From an uncultured bacterium (GTDB lineage Bacteria; Cyanobacteriota; Vampirovibrionia; Gastranaerophilales; Gastranaerophilaceae), in assembly GCA_900553845.1 (NCBI GenBank), contig USEW01000009.1, positions 1 through 20,404 on the forward strand: a stretch of DNA of 20,404 bases, written 5' to 3'. This document shows, piece by piece, positions 7,313 to 12,865 of this stretch. The translations under genes were made by a program, and so were the position numbers. A model generated the notes under the pieces. The model saw nothing but the letters and a program-made list of their open reading frames with translations. It did no database searches and was not told where the DNA came from. Each line of letters starts with the position of its first letter. Within the stretch, counting starts at the first letter, position 1.

Positions 7313-7328
7313 TGCACATATTTGTGCA
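7313..7328. promoter_or_regulatory. TGCACA-TATT-TGTGCA palindrome, candidate operator
   Basis: A perfect 6-bp inverted repeat with a 4-bp centre, 6 bp upstream of the lipoprotein -35 box and between two divergent genes. The XRE-type protein encoded from 7427 is the natural candidate to bind it. No clear promoter for that gene was found between here and 7414. Confidence 0.5.
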
Positions 7329-7426
7329 TTATTATTTCACAAGATGTAATTTTTACAAGTATCATAAATATATTGCGTGCTAATAATACTTTATAATTTA
7401 TTTAGATTAAAATTATGAGGTGTGCT

Positions 7427-7735
7427 ATGAATAAAGATGATGTTGTTGCTCGTATTAGTCAACTTAGAACTAAGGCAGGACTTTCTGCGAGAGATTTAAG
7501 TTTGCGTATTGGTAAAAATAGTGCATATATTTCTCGTTTAGAGTCAAAAAATGATAGCTTTGAACCTTCAGTTTCTGCATTGCTTGAAATTATTGAAGCC
7601 TGTGGGTCAACCCCGATTGAATTTTTTTATTATGATATTTACGCTTATGAAAAAGATAAAACAATTATTGATTTGCTAAAAAATGTAAGTCAAATAAAAA
7701 AAGAGGCTATAATAAACTTACTTAAAAGTGAATAA
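7427..7735 (+). CDS. XRE/Cro-type HTH regulator
   Basis: A protein of about 102 residues, almost all one Cro/C1-type HTH domain: ISQLRTKAGLSARDLSLRIGKNSAYISRLES (about 10-40) then PSVSALLEIIEACGSTPIEFF, the classic helices 1-5. The start at 7427 (MNKDDV) is preferred to an in-frame ATG at 7415 because the ribosome binding site GAGGTG (7417-7422) lies between the two. A short C-terminal helix may dimerise. It is divergent from the lipoprotein gene, with a palindrome between, so it probably regulates it. A shared terminator separates it from the convergent OLD gene. Confidence 0.85.
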   Translation: MNKDDVVARISQLRTKAGLSARDLSLRIGKNSAYISRLESKNDSFEPSVSALLEIIEACGSTPIEFFYYDIYAYEKDKTIIDLLKNVSQIKKEAIINLLKSE

Positions 7736-7782
7736 AAACAAGGTTTTATGATTTATAGTTAAATTTTTGATTACGAATATTT

Positions 7783-7815
7783 AAAAAGCAGATGTGCCAT
7801 TATCATCTGCTTTTT
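7783..7815. terminator. Bidirectional terminator between the XRE gene and the OLD gene
   Basis: AAAAAGCAGATG (7783-7794) pairs with CATCTGCTTTTT (7804-7815) around a 9-nt loop. T runs on both strands let it serve the two convergent genes. Confidence 0.88.
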
Positions 7816-7817
7816 AT

Positions 7818-9626
7818 TTATAATATTTCCAAAATCTTTGCTTTAATTTTTTGAAATTTTAATTTTATATTTTCATTATTCAACAAAGTCTTTACTTTAG
7901 TTTTATTTTTATTATGGTACATATATTCAATTAACCTTTGATAAGTCGCATTTACAAATCCTAATTCACTGGACCACTCACTTAATACATCGCTAAAAAT
8001 ATTATCCATTTCAAACTTACCATTAGGGACAATGGAACCATCATCAATTTTTTTATAACCATCGAATGGTAAAAAAACGCCTCGGTTTTTCTCATAATGA
8101 TCTTCGATAGAGTGCATTGCCTTTTCAATCCCTTCCTTATCATTATCTACCAAATAAGCATAATCGGTTTTTAGCATTATAAAAAATGCTATATTTTTTT
8201 CAATTGTAGTTGCTCCTGCACAAGGATAAATATAATAATCATTACCAAAATCACCAAACAATGATAATGCATAAAAATCATGTATACCTTCCACTAAAAC
8301 AACTTTTTTATTCCCAATAACTCGTTCATCAAATGGTATTTGTAGTGAATCAAAAAGTGGACTTAACGCTGATAATCTAGTTCCTTTTTTAGGGTAATTC
8401 TTAAAATTATAAAGTTGTATTAAATCGTTTTTATCTTTTTCAACTATACATACTTGATAAGGATTTAAATATTGACTGTTTAACATATGGTGGGAATGAG
8501 TTGTATATATAATTTGAGTATTTTTGTTCAATTTTGTTATTTCATTAAATCTTTTTAATAAACTAATCTGTGCGACTGGATTTAAGTACATTCCAGGTTC
8601 ATCTAATAAAAACAATACAGATTTATTGTATTCTCCCTTTACAAAAGGATTAAACAATAATTGCATAATAAATGAGTAATACCATTGAAACCCATCACTT
8701 CGGTTAACTATTTTAAAACTTTGTGACGATTGATTTCCCTTTATTTGTTCATTTAGAGATATTACTAATTTATTGTTTTCAATCTGTAACTCAAAATTAA
8801 TATCTTCCGTAAAATTTTCATCTCGCCCCAATTCTTTCCATGCATTAGAAAATTGATTGCTTAGATAAAATTTTATTACATTTAAATTTTGATTTCTAAT
8901 ATTTCGATTAGGCTCGTTTATTACCTCTAGTAATGTTTTATTTATAGATTGAATAAACAAATTATTAAAAATAACATTCCAGTAGTTATTTTTGTTAGAT
9001 TCAGTTACTTCAATCTCTTCTTCAATGTCTGTTCGACTGTGTAGGTAGTTACAAATCGGCAAATACTTGATTATAAGTTTACACAAATGTTGAGCAAATT
9101 CATTTGAAAGAGCATTTAATTTTTCATGCTCAATACTATAAATGTATTCACTAGGATTATTCTCGTTATAAACTCTTGTTATTATCACATCTTTACTTAA
9201 AAATGAATTGTATTGTTTTACAAACGACTCCGAATTTTCATCAACATCTAAAACTATTGTTTCTCCGTTTTCGTTTGTTTGTGTAGGTTTAATAACACCA
9301 AATTCGTCAAAATAATTATAACTTTTTATTAAACTAAATAACTCAGTTTTAAAGTTTTCATCATTTTCAAGTCTAATTTCGGCTGAAACCTTTAATTCGG
9401 CTGGCAATTCTGTTTGATAATAATTAACCAAATCTTTTAAATGCTTTTCTTGTTCGTATCTTTTATCGTTTTCATAGTCAAAGGCAAGCATTGCCTTTAA
9501 AATACTACTTTTCCCACACTCATTCAATCCAATTAATGCCAATAATTGCTCACCTGTATCTAAATCAACTACAACATCTTTTTTGATACCTTTATATCGA
9601 TGTATAATAAATCTTTTGTACTTCAT
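7818..9626 (-). CDS. OLD-family ATP-dependent nuclease (ABC-type ATPase plus TOPRIM)
   Basis: A 602-residue protein of the overcoming-lysogenisation-defect type. N-terminal ABC-type ATPase: Walker A GLNECGKSS at 33-41, signature-like NRSDGFQW at 308-315, Walker B VLFLLDEP at 337-344, His switch YTTHSHH at 374-380. C-terminal TOPRIM nuclease domain: VEGIHD with Glu446 and a VDNDKEG motif with Asp494 and Asp496, the metal-binding acids. Family members nick or cut DNA; many act in phage defence (P2 Old, GajA of Gabija). No GajB-like helicase or other partner lies beside it, so it resembles a stand-alone class 1 OLD. GAGG lies about 5 bp before the ATG. It is a single-gene unit with its own promoter and a possible operator. 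Likely defence or competition cargo of the element. Confidence 0.9.
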   Translation of the reverse strand: MKYKRFIIHRYKGIKKDVVVDLDTGEQLLALIGLNECGKSSILKAMLAFDYENDKRYEQEKHLKDLVNYYQTELPAELKVSAEIRLENDENFKTELFSLIKSYNYFDEFGVIKPTQTNENGETIVLDVDENSESFVKQYNSFLSKDVIITRVYNENNPSEYIYSIEHEKLNALSNEFAQHLCKLIIKYLPICNYLHSRTDIEEEIEVTESNKNNYWNVIFNNLFIQSINKTLLEVINEPNRNIRNQNLNVIKFYLSNQFSNAWKELGRDENFTEDINFELQIENNKLVISLNEQIKGNQSSQSFKIVNRSDGFQWYYSFIMQLLFNPFVKGEYNKSVLFLLDEPGMYLNPVAQISLLKRFNEITKLNKNTQIIYTTHSHHMLNSQYLNPYQVCIVEKDKNDLIQLYNFKNYPKKGTRLSALSPLFDSLQIPFDERVIGNKKVVLVEGIHDFYALSLFGDFGNDYYIYPCAGATTIEKNIAFFIMLKTDYAYLVDNDKEGIEKAMHSIEDHYEKNRGVFLPFDGYKKIDDGSIVPNGKFEMDNIFSDVLSEWSSELGFVNATYQRLIEYMYHNKNKTKVKTLLNNENIKLKFQKIKAKILEIL

Positions 9627-9634
9627 ATAACCTC

Positions 9635-9678
9635 ACTAAAACTTTAGTAAGTATACCATATTTTGACAAATTTTACAA
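9635..9678 (-). promoter_or_regulatory. Promoter and operator-like palindrome of the OLD gene
   Basis: On the - strand TTGTAA (9678-9673), 17-bp spacer, TATACT (9655-9650). The predicted transcription start falls in an inverted repeat, ACTAAA (9635-9640) and TTTAGT (9643-9648), a good place for a repressor to act. Confidence 0.55.
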
Positions 9679-9836
9679 GTCTTAAGTGCATCGATTTTAA
9701 TTTTATATAAAAAATCAAACATTAGGGCGAAATCTAAGGGGTAGCGTCCTTTTTTCTTTCGTAAAATTATTAGCCACACATTTCAATTAGTTTGTAAATT
9801 ATATAATAATTTTATTATATTAATTTGACATTGTTA
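9679..9836. other. AT-rich spacer between rep and the OLD gene
   Basis: No gene is seen. It holds a GC-richer patch (TTAGGGC near 9723 and GGGGTAGCGTCC near 9739) and an all-AT inverted repeat (TATAATAA 9802-9809, TTATTATA 9812-9819). These could belong to a replication origin or weak rep terminator, but no known nick-site sequence is recognised. Confidence 0.3.
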
Positions 9837-10700
9837 TTATATTGGTTTGCGTTTTGACTGCATTGCATTATCTACTTTAATATAGTTTTGTTTAACATAG
9901 TATAAATTATTTCCATTATAGGTTTGCATAGAATTTTTATAAACCTGTTCATTTTTAAAAACATATTGGTTTTGTTTTAAATAGTTTTGCACACTTTCAT
10001 AAGTATCTGTATAAATCGTTGGCTTTTTAATTCCTTTAGAATAGTGGTACAGATTTAATCCCGCAGGCAAAGTCATTTGCATTAAGGCTTTGTTATGCAT
10101 ATGACTATTTCTTTCTGTCACTTCTTTTGCGAGGTGTGGAGTTAGATAGAAATATACTTCTTTGTTTTGCTTTGGTTTGCCAACACTTACAAAACCCTTT
10201 CTCCATGCTTCATTTATGGTTTCAACGGGCAAAAATACACTTTTAGTAGAACTATTAAAAAACAATATTGCATGTATGTGAAAACCTAGATTTTTACTAT
10301 TTTTTTCAAAAGTGTTTATATATTCAATTTTACCAAATTGCGTTATAGTTTTTCTAATGTACTTGATAAACTGCTTAAAATCTTCGCTTAATTTCTTCGT
10401 GTCAAGTATTTTTTCAGTATATGTTAAAGTCAGTAATAATATTTTGCTACAGTCAACAGTGTTTTCTTTAATAAGGTCTTGCAATCTAATATTGCTTTCA
10501 AGCAGGCTTCTATAACTTTCACCACGAGTTAAACACTTGTTGTTTTCGGCTATTTCGCCAGTACTCAAAACTAAATGTTTGTTTCCAGCAAGTCTTTTTA
10601 TCGTTGGCTTTTTATTGCAAGTATTTACATTTTTAATTGATATTTGATTTCTAACGACCTTTACTCTAACTAAGTCATTTGGTTTAATTATATTTTTCAT
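9837..10700 (-). CDS. rep: Rolling-circle replication initiator (HUH Rep)
   Basis: A 287-residue protein with the three landmarks of HUH endonucleases that nick an origin and start rolling-circle replication: motif 1 ILLLTLTYTEK (87-97); motif 2 GFHIHAILFF with His141 and His143 as metal ligands; and a motif 3-like EVYFYLTPHLAKE with Tyr183 or Tyr185 as nucleophile. Family members usually have a Lys where Pro187 is found, so motif 3 is slightly unusual. It best fits the plasmid-type replication-associated proteins of Gram-positive elements. AGGAG lies about 9 bp before the ATG, inside a long leader hairpin (10710-10776). A Rep next to the right end, with an integrase at the left, suggests the excised circle replicates. 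Confidence 0.82.
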   Translation of the reverse strand: MKNIIKPNDLVRVKVVRNQISIKNVNTCNKKPTIKRLAGNKHLVLSTGEIAENNKCLTRGESYRSLLESNIRLQDLIKENTVDCSKILLLTLTYTEKILDTKKLSEDFKQFIKYIRKTITQFGKIEYINTFEKNSKNLGFHIHAILFFNSSTKSVFLPVETINEAWRKGFVSVGKPKQNKEVYFYLTPHLAKEVTERNSHMHNKALMQMTLPAGLNLYHYSKGIKKPTIYTDTYESVQNYLKQNQYVFKNEQVYKNSMQTYNGNNLYYVKQNYIKVDNAMQSKRKPI

Positions 10701-10709
10701 TTACTTTAA

Positions 10710-10776
10710 CTCCTAACTAAACCCTGATGTTTTACTTTTTATTCAAGTAAAAGGGCTTTTTATTTTTAGTTAGAAG
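10710..10776 (-). promoter_or_regulatory. Long leader hairpin burying the rep ribosome binding site
   Basis: On the - strand CTTCTAACTAAA (10776-10765) can pair base for base, with one T-G wobble, to TTTAGTTAGGAG (10721-10710), which holds the rep GGAG. Inside, TTTTACTT (10752-10745) pairs with AAGTAAAA (10737-10730) and CCC with GGG. Read on the + strand, the inner hairpin is followed by a T-rich tract (10757-10767), so it could also terminate a + strand RNA antisense to the rep leader. It is a probable copy-control element. Confidence 0.65.
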
Positions 10777-10847
10777 TAAAGATTGATTTTTGACTAATTA
10801 CGACATACAAAAAACCATACTAATAAAACACAAAATATTTGAATGAT

Positions 10848-10876
10848 TTGACAAATCGCACAAAACTTATTATAAT
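10848..10876 (+). promoter_or_regulatory. Consensus promoter reading out of the right end of the element
   Basis: Perfect TTGACA (10848-10853), 17-bp spacer, perfect TATAAT (10871-10876). No coding region follows within the element. As integrated, it transcribes the orphan 3' half of the host tRNA; in the excised circle it would read through the core into the element tRNA-Arg. Confidence 0.8.
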
Positions 10877-10887
10877 GAAATGAAAAT

Positions 10888-10924
10888 ATTTCAAATAACA
10901 TCATATTTTAATATGGTTTGAAAT
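10888..10924. other. Inverted repeats near the right end
   Basis: ATTTCAAA (10888-10895) and TTTGAAAT (10917-10924) enclose CATATT-TT-AATATG (10902-10915). The placement 33-69 bp inside the right core would fit an arm-type binding site for integrase or accessory factors; no experimental support. Confidence 0.45.
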
Positions 10925-10956
10925 TTATTGAAGGCTTTTCCGGGACTAAGTTTTTT

Positions 10957-11001
10957 CTCCTAAGCGATAGGTCGGAAGTTCGAATCTTCTCGGTTGCACC
11001 A
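10957..11001 (+). pseudogene. 3' half of the host tRNA-Arg(CCU), with right attachment core
   Basis: Core CTCCTAAG (10957-10964), then the rest of the anticodon strand CGAT, variable loop AGGTC, T arm GGAAG-TTCGAAT-CTTCT, acceptor strand CGGTTGC, discriminator A and encoded CCA (10999-11001). CGGTTGC pairs with the acceptor strand of the 5' half at 2542, and GCGAT with ATCGC there. Upstream of the core there is no D arm, so this half cannot fold as a tRNA. It is still followed by the original tRNA terminator. Confidence 0.93.
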
Positions 11002-11011
11002 ATTTAAAAAG

Positions 11012-11075
11012 AAAAAGACGCTATTTTTGAGCGACCCCTACAGGGTTCACTTCATTTACGGCGTCTTTTTGTGTT
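11012..11075 (+). terminator. Terminator of the host tRNA-Arg gene
   Basis: AAAAAGACGC (11012-11021) pairs with GCGTCTTTTT (11061-11070), with an inner ACCC/GGGT hairpin in the 39-nt loop. The T run reaches into 11070. It lies 10 bp after the tRNA CCA. Confidence 0.7.
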
Positions 11076-11102
11076 GTGATTTTCTTTCAGCAAGTAACTC
11101 TT

Positions 11103-11300
11103 TTATTTGTTTTCTTCTTTCTTCTTGCTTTTCTTTACTTGAATAACAAACATTACTATTGATATTGCAAGAGAGAGTATGACAAAGATTTCAAAAACTA
11201 TCATTCCTGCTTGTGTGATAGTTTGAAAGTTTGCAAGTAAAATACCTACAATAGCAAGTAAAATTGTTTGAGCAAGATTTAACCATTTTAACCATTTCAT
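11103..11300 (-). CDS. Small two-TM membrane protein
   Basis: About 65 residues from the ATG at 11300 (MKWLKWLNLAQ), preferred to a longer frame from 11339 because GGAG lies about 10 bp before it and the longer N-terminus is only basic filler. Two hydrophobic segments, NLAQTILLAIVGILLANFQ and MIVFEIFVILSLAISIVMFV, are joined by a short polar loop; the C-terminus is strongly basic and acidic mixed (KKSKKKEENK). Function not recognised. Size and topology recall small holin-like or toxin-like peptides, but there is no motif to prove it. It lies between the tRNA terminator and the left 22-bp repeat. Confidence 0.65.
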   Translation of the reverse strand: MKWLKWLNLAQTILLAIVGILLANFQTITQAGMIVFEIFVILSLAISIVMFVIQVKKSKKKEENK

Positions 11301-11449
11301 AATTTTTTTTCTCCTTTTTTGTTTATTATAAAAAAGCAAATTTTTGCTGTAAAGCCTTATAACCTAAACTTTTTATATTTCAAAAATCTTTATTTAGCAA
11401 TGACTTTTCTATTCATTGGTATATTTTATTAATTGATTTGTTTGTTCGT

Positions 11450-11471
11450 TTGCAAAGTGTTTGCAACGAGT
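11450..11471 (+). repeat. Left copy of an imperfect 22-bp direct repeat
   Basis: TTGCAAA, six variable bases (GTGTTT), then GCAACGAGT. The right copy is at 13969-13990. TTGCAAA-GTG-TTTGCAA within this copy is a perfect 7-3-7 palindrome. The surrounding gap 11340-11487 has no gene. Confidence 0.6.
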
Positions 11472-11487
11472 TCAAACAATAGGGGCA

Positions 11488-11853
11488 TTAGGTGTCTTTG
11501 TTATTTAGTCGTAAATATCTGTAAACAAGATTTCTGTCTTGCTTATCAAACTTAAAAACACCAAAACCACTTGTCAGTTGCATATACCTGGGGTTTCCAA
11601 TTCTTTTAAGTAAAAGTTGACCGAGTGGGGTTATGCGGTATTCTTCGTTTTCAAATAAGATTGCTTTATCACTTATAATTTTGGCTTTATACTTTTCATC
11701 TTTCGTAAAAATTATGTAATCTCCAACTTTTAAGCCTAAATCATAGAAAGTGATTGCTTTTTCTTTGTGCTGTGGAATTTGTGGCTCGCATAGATAACAT
11801 ATATCTTCATTATCTTGTATCCAGTTTAATTCACACTTTGGACATTTTTTCAT
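11488..11853 (-). CDS. Zinc-ribbon protein of unknown function
   Basis: A 121-residue protein. The N-terminus has two knuckles, Cys4-x2-Cys7 and Cys19-x2-Cys22 (MKKCPKCELNW and ICYLCEP), a treble-clef or ribbon-type zinc site. The rest is a small beta-rich domain (VGDYIIFTKDEKYKAKIISDKAILFENEEYRITPLGQLLLKRI) ending in an aromatic and basic region. I do not recognise that domain; a nucleic-acid-binding role is possible but not shown. It lies 34 bp after the terminator of a structured RNA on the same strand, so its expression may depend on read-through. Its own ribosome binding site region can fold (GCCTT 11862-11866, AAGGC 11873-11877). Confidence 0.75.
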   Translation of the reverse strand: MKKCPKCELNWIQDNEDICYLCEPQIPQHKEKAITFYDLGLKVGDYIIFTKDEKYKAKIISDKAILFENEEYRITPLGQLLLKRIGNPRYMQLTSGFGVFKFDKQDRNLVYRYLRLNNKDT

Positions 11854-11886
11854 TTATCACCGCCTTTTAGTGAAGGCATTTCATAA

Positions 11887-11916
11887 AAATAAAAGTGCCT
11901 TCCAAAAGGAAGGCAC
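11887..11916 (-). terminator. Terminator of the structured RNA
   Basis: On the - strand GTGCCTTCC (11916-11908), loop TTTT, GGAAGGCAC (11903-11895), then a T-rich tract. A 9-bp perfect stem, 34 bp before the zinc-ribbon gene. Confidence 0.9.
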
Positions 11917-12043
11917 AGTCCTATCAAAAACAAACCTTCCATTGTTGCGACACAATTTCCTAGTCTTAGTAGGTGGAAGTATTTGTATGAAAGGCAAAAA
12001 ATAGCCATCCTACAAGACTAGAAAAAATATGAAATTGTGTCGC
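11887..12043 (-). ncRNA. Novel structured RNA or cis-acting leader, about 157 nt
   Basis: On the - strand the RNA should start at 12043, 7 nt after the -10 box, exactly on the first base of GCGACACAATTTC (12043-12031). This pairs perfectly with GAAATTGTGTCGC (11959-11947). A 9-nt one-sided bulge follows, then CTAGTCTT-GTAGG (12021-12009) pairs with CCTAC-T-AAGACTAG (11973-11960) with one bulged T, making about 26 bp in all around a roughly 35-nt apical region. The RNA ends in a strong terminator (11895-11916). GGAAGG at 11940-11935 could pair with the terminator's CCTTCC as an anti-terminator. It matches no RNA family I know. It is either a stand-alone small RNA or a regulatory leader of the zinc-ribbon gene. 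Confidence 0.65.
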
Positions 12044-12049
12044 ATAATT

Positions 12050-12079
12050 ATGATAGCACATTTTTATATGATTTGTCAA
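12050..12079 (-). promoter_or_regulatory. Promoter of the structured RNA
   Basis: On the - strand TTGACA (12079-12074), 18-bp spacer, TATCAT (12055-12050), with an extended -10 TG. It shares the box AAAAATGTG-N-TATCAT with the promoter of the two-gene operon at 13835-13863. Confidence 0.8.
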
Positions 12080-12090
12080 AAAATATCAAC

Positions 12091-12118
12091 AAATAAAAAA
12101 GCAGCCATCAATCTGGCT
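12091..12118 (-). terminator. Terminator of the two-gene operon
   Basis: On the - strand AGCCA (12118-12114) pairs with TGGCT (12107-12103), followed by GC and a T-rich tract. The stem starts in the stop codon area of the HEPN-like gene and ends just before the RNA promoter, so the RNA is a separate transcript. Confidence 0.7.
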
Positions 12119-12863
12119 ACTTCGTTTTCTTATCTATTACCCAATTAGGATAATCTATTAATAATACTAATTCTTGAATTGCTTGCCTTAGCTCAAACTT
12201 CACATCATCTAATTCCGGTTTGTGAGCTATAAATCTTCTATTATGAGCACTTAAATCCCCATATTTCTTAATTTTTTCCATACTGCTTTTTATATTTCTA
12301 CTAGCCGTCCATTTCTTACTGTTTAAAAAAGCAGGTATAAGTTCACTTAAAAATTTATAATTACCATTTACATCTTTAATTGCATCTTCTATTCCAAATC
12401 TTTCGAAAGTTTCAACAATCAATGTCTCCAACAATTTTCTCATTAGAACAAGAGCGGCATCATACAATCCAGAATCATAACATTTACACATTTGAGACGC
12501 TGTATTGACTAAATAATATTGAGTATTCTTTAATAAATTTACATCAAAAAAATTAGTTGTCAAAGGGACATCTACCACTTCATTTAGAGAAGAGGCAAGC
12601 TCTTCTTTGTAAATGCGATTAAGCTTATATCCATTCTTTTGTTTTATAAATTTGCCAATTTTTTTATCAGATTGTCTTATCAAATAAGTACTAACACCAG
12701 AATAGCCAGGAAGTGTTAAAATCTCAAAACATTGCAATATATCTTTAGCAGTAATAATGCCGTTTACGGTTTCCAAGTAATAAGCAAAATAAGGAATTAA
12801 TTCGCTAGGTTTTAGTTCCTTAGACTTTGGTATTTTTTTATAAAATACTATTAATTCTTCCAT
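12117..12863 (-). CDS. DUF4145/HEPN-like protein with N-terminal winged-helix-like domain
   Basis: A 248-residue soluble protein. Residues about 15-90 resemble a winged helix (ELIPYFAYYLETVNGIITAKDIL, then STYLIRQSDKKIGKFIKQKNGYKL). Residues about 110-240 are all helical and end with GDLSAHNRRFIAHKPELDD and QAIQELVLLIDY, the pattern of DUF4145-type HEPN-fold domains. R209-RFIA-H214 fits the R-x4-H catalytic motif of HEPN ribonucleases, but DUF4145 proteins are often non-catalytic and the match may be chance. It begins 2 bp after the preceding gene's stop codon, with AGGG as a weak ribosome binding site, so it is translationally coupled. An RNase or effector of a defence pair is a reasonable hypothesis. 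Confidence 0.65.
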   Translation of the reverse strand: MEELIVFYKKIPKSKELKPSELIPYFAYYLETVNGIITAKDILQCFEILTLPGYSGVSTYLIRQSDKKIGKFIKQKNGYKLNRIYKEELASSLNEVVDVPLTTNFFDVNLLKNTQYYLVNTASQMCKCYDSGLYDAALVLMRKLLETLIVETFERFGIEDAIKDVNGNYKFLSELIPAFLNSKKWTASRNIKSSMEKIKKYGDLSAHNRRFIAHKPELDDVKFELRQAIQELVLLIDYPNWVIDKKTK

Positions 12864-12865
12864 AT

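Larger units (their letters stand above)
2574..10956. mobile_element. Integrative rolling-circle element inserted in the tRNA-Arg(CCU) anticodon loop (about 8.4 kb)
   Basis: Bounded by the core CTCCTAAG at 2574-2581 and 10957-10964, which are the two junctions with the divided host tRNA. Inside are a tRNA-Arg gene, a tyrosine integrase and excisionase-like gene next to the left end, a divergent regulator, cargo (beta-repeat protein, lipoprotein, XRE regulator, OLD nuclease) and an HUH Rep near the right end. Integrase plus Rep and no visible relaxase partner, coupling protein, capsid or terminase suggests an integrative plasmid or satellite that depends on other systems for transfer. The endpoints are exact to within the 8-bp core, whose crossover position cannot be seen. 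Confidence 0.9.

Noticed and set aside
7415..7426. Earlier ATG for the XRE regulator
   Set aside because: The ribosome binding site GAGGTG lies after this ATG and at proper distance before the ATG at 7427.
2542..11001. Split tRNA-Arg(CCU) as a gene interrupted by a self-splicing group I intron
   Set aside because: Group I introns do occur in bacterial tRNA-Arg(CCU), but the interruption is 8.4 kb, no group I core sequences are visible near the junctions, and an integrase and an 8-bp direct repeat explain it fully.
11887..12043. Structured RNA region as an insertion sequence or MITE
   Set aside because: It has terminal inverted repeats, but no flanking target duplication is seen, and promoter, stem and terminator line up as a transcription unit.
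11947..12043. 6S RNA
   Set aside because: Size is similar, but the structure has a 13-bp perfect closing stem with a one-sided bulge and no large symmetrical central bubble.
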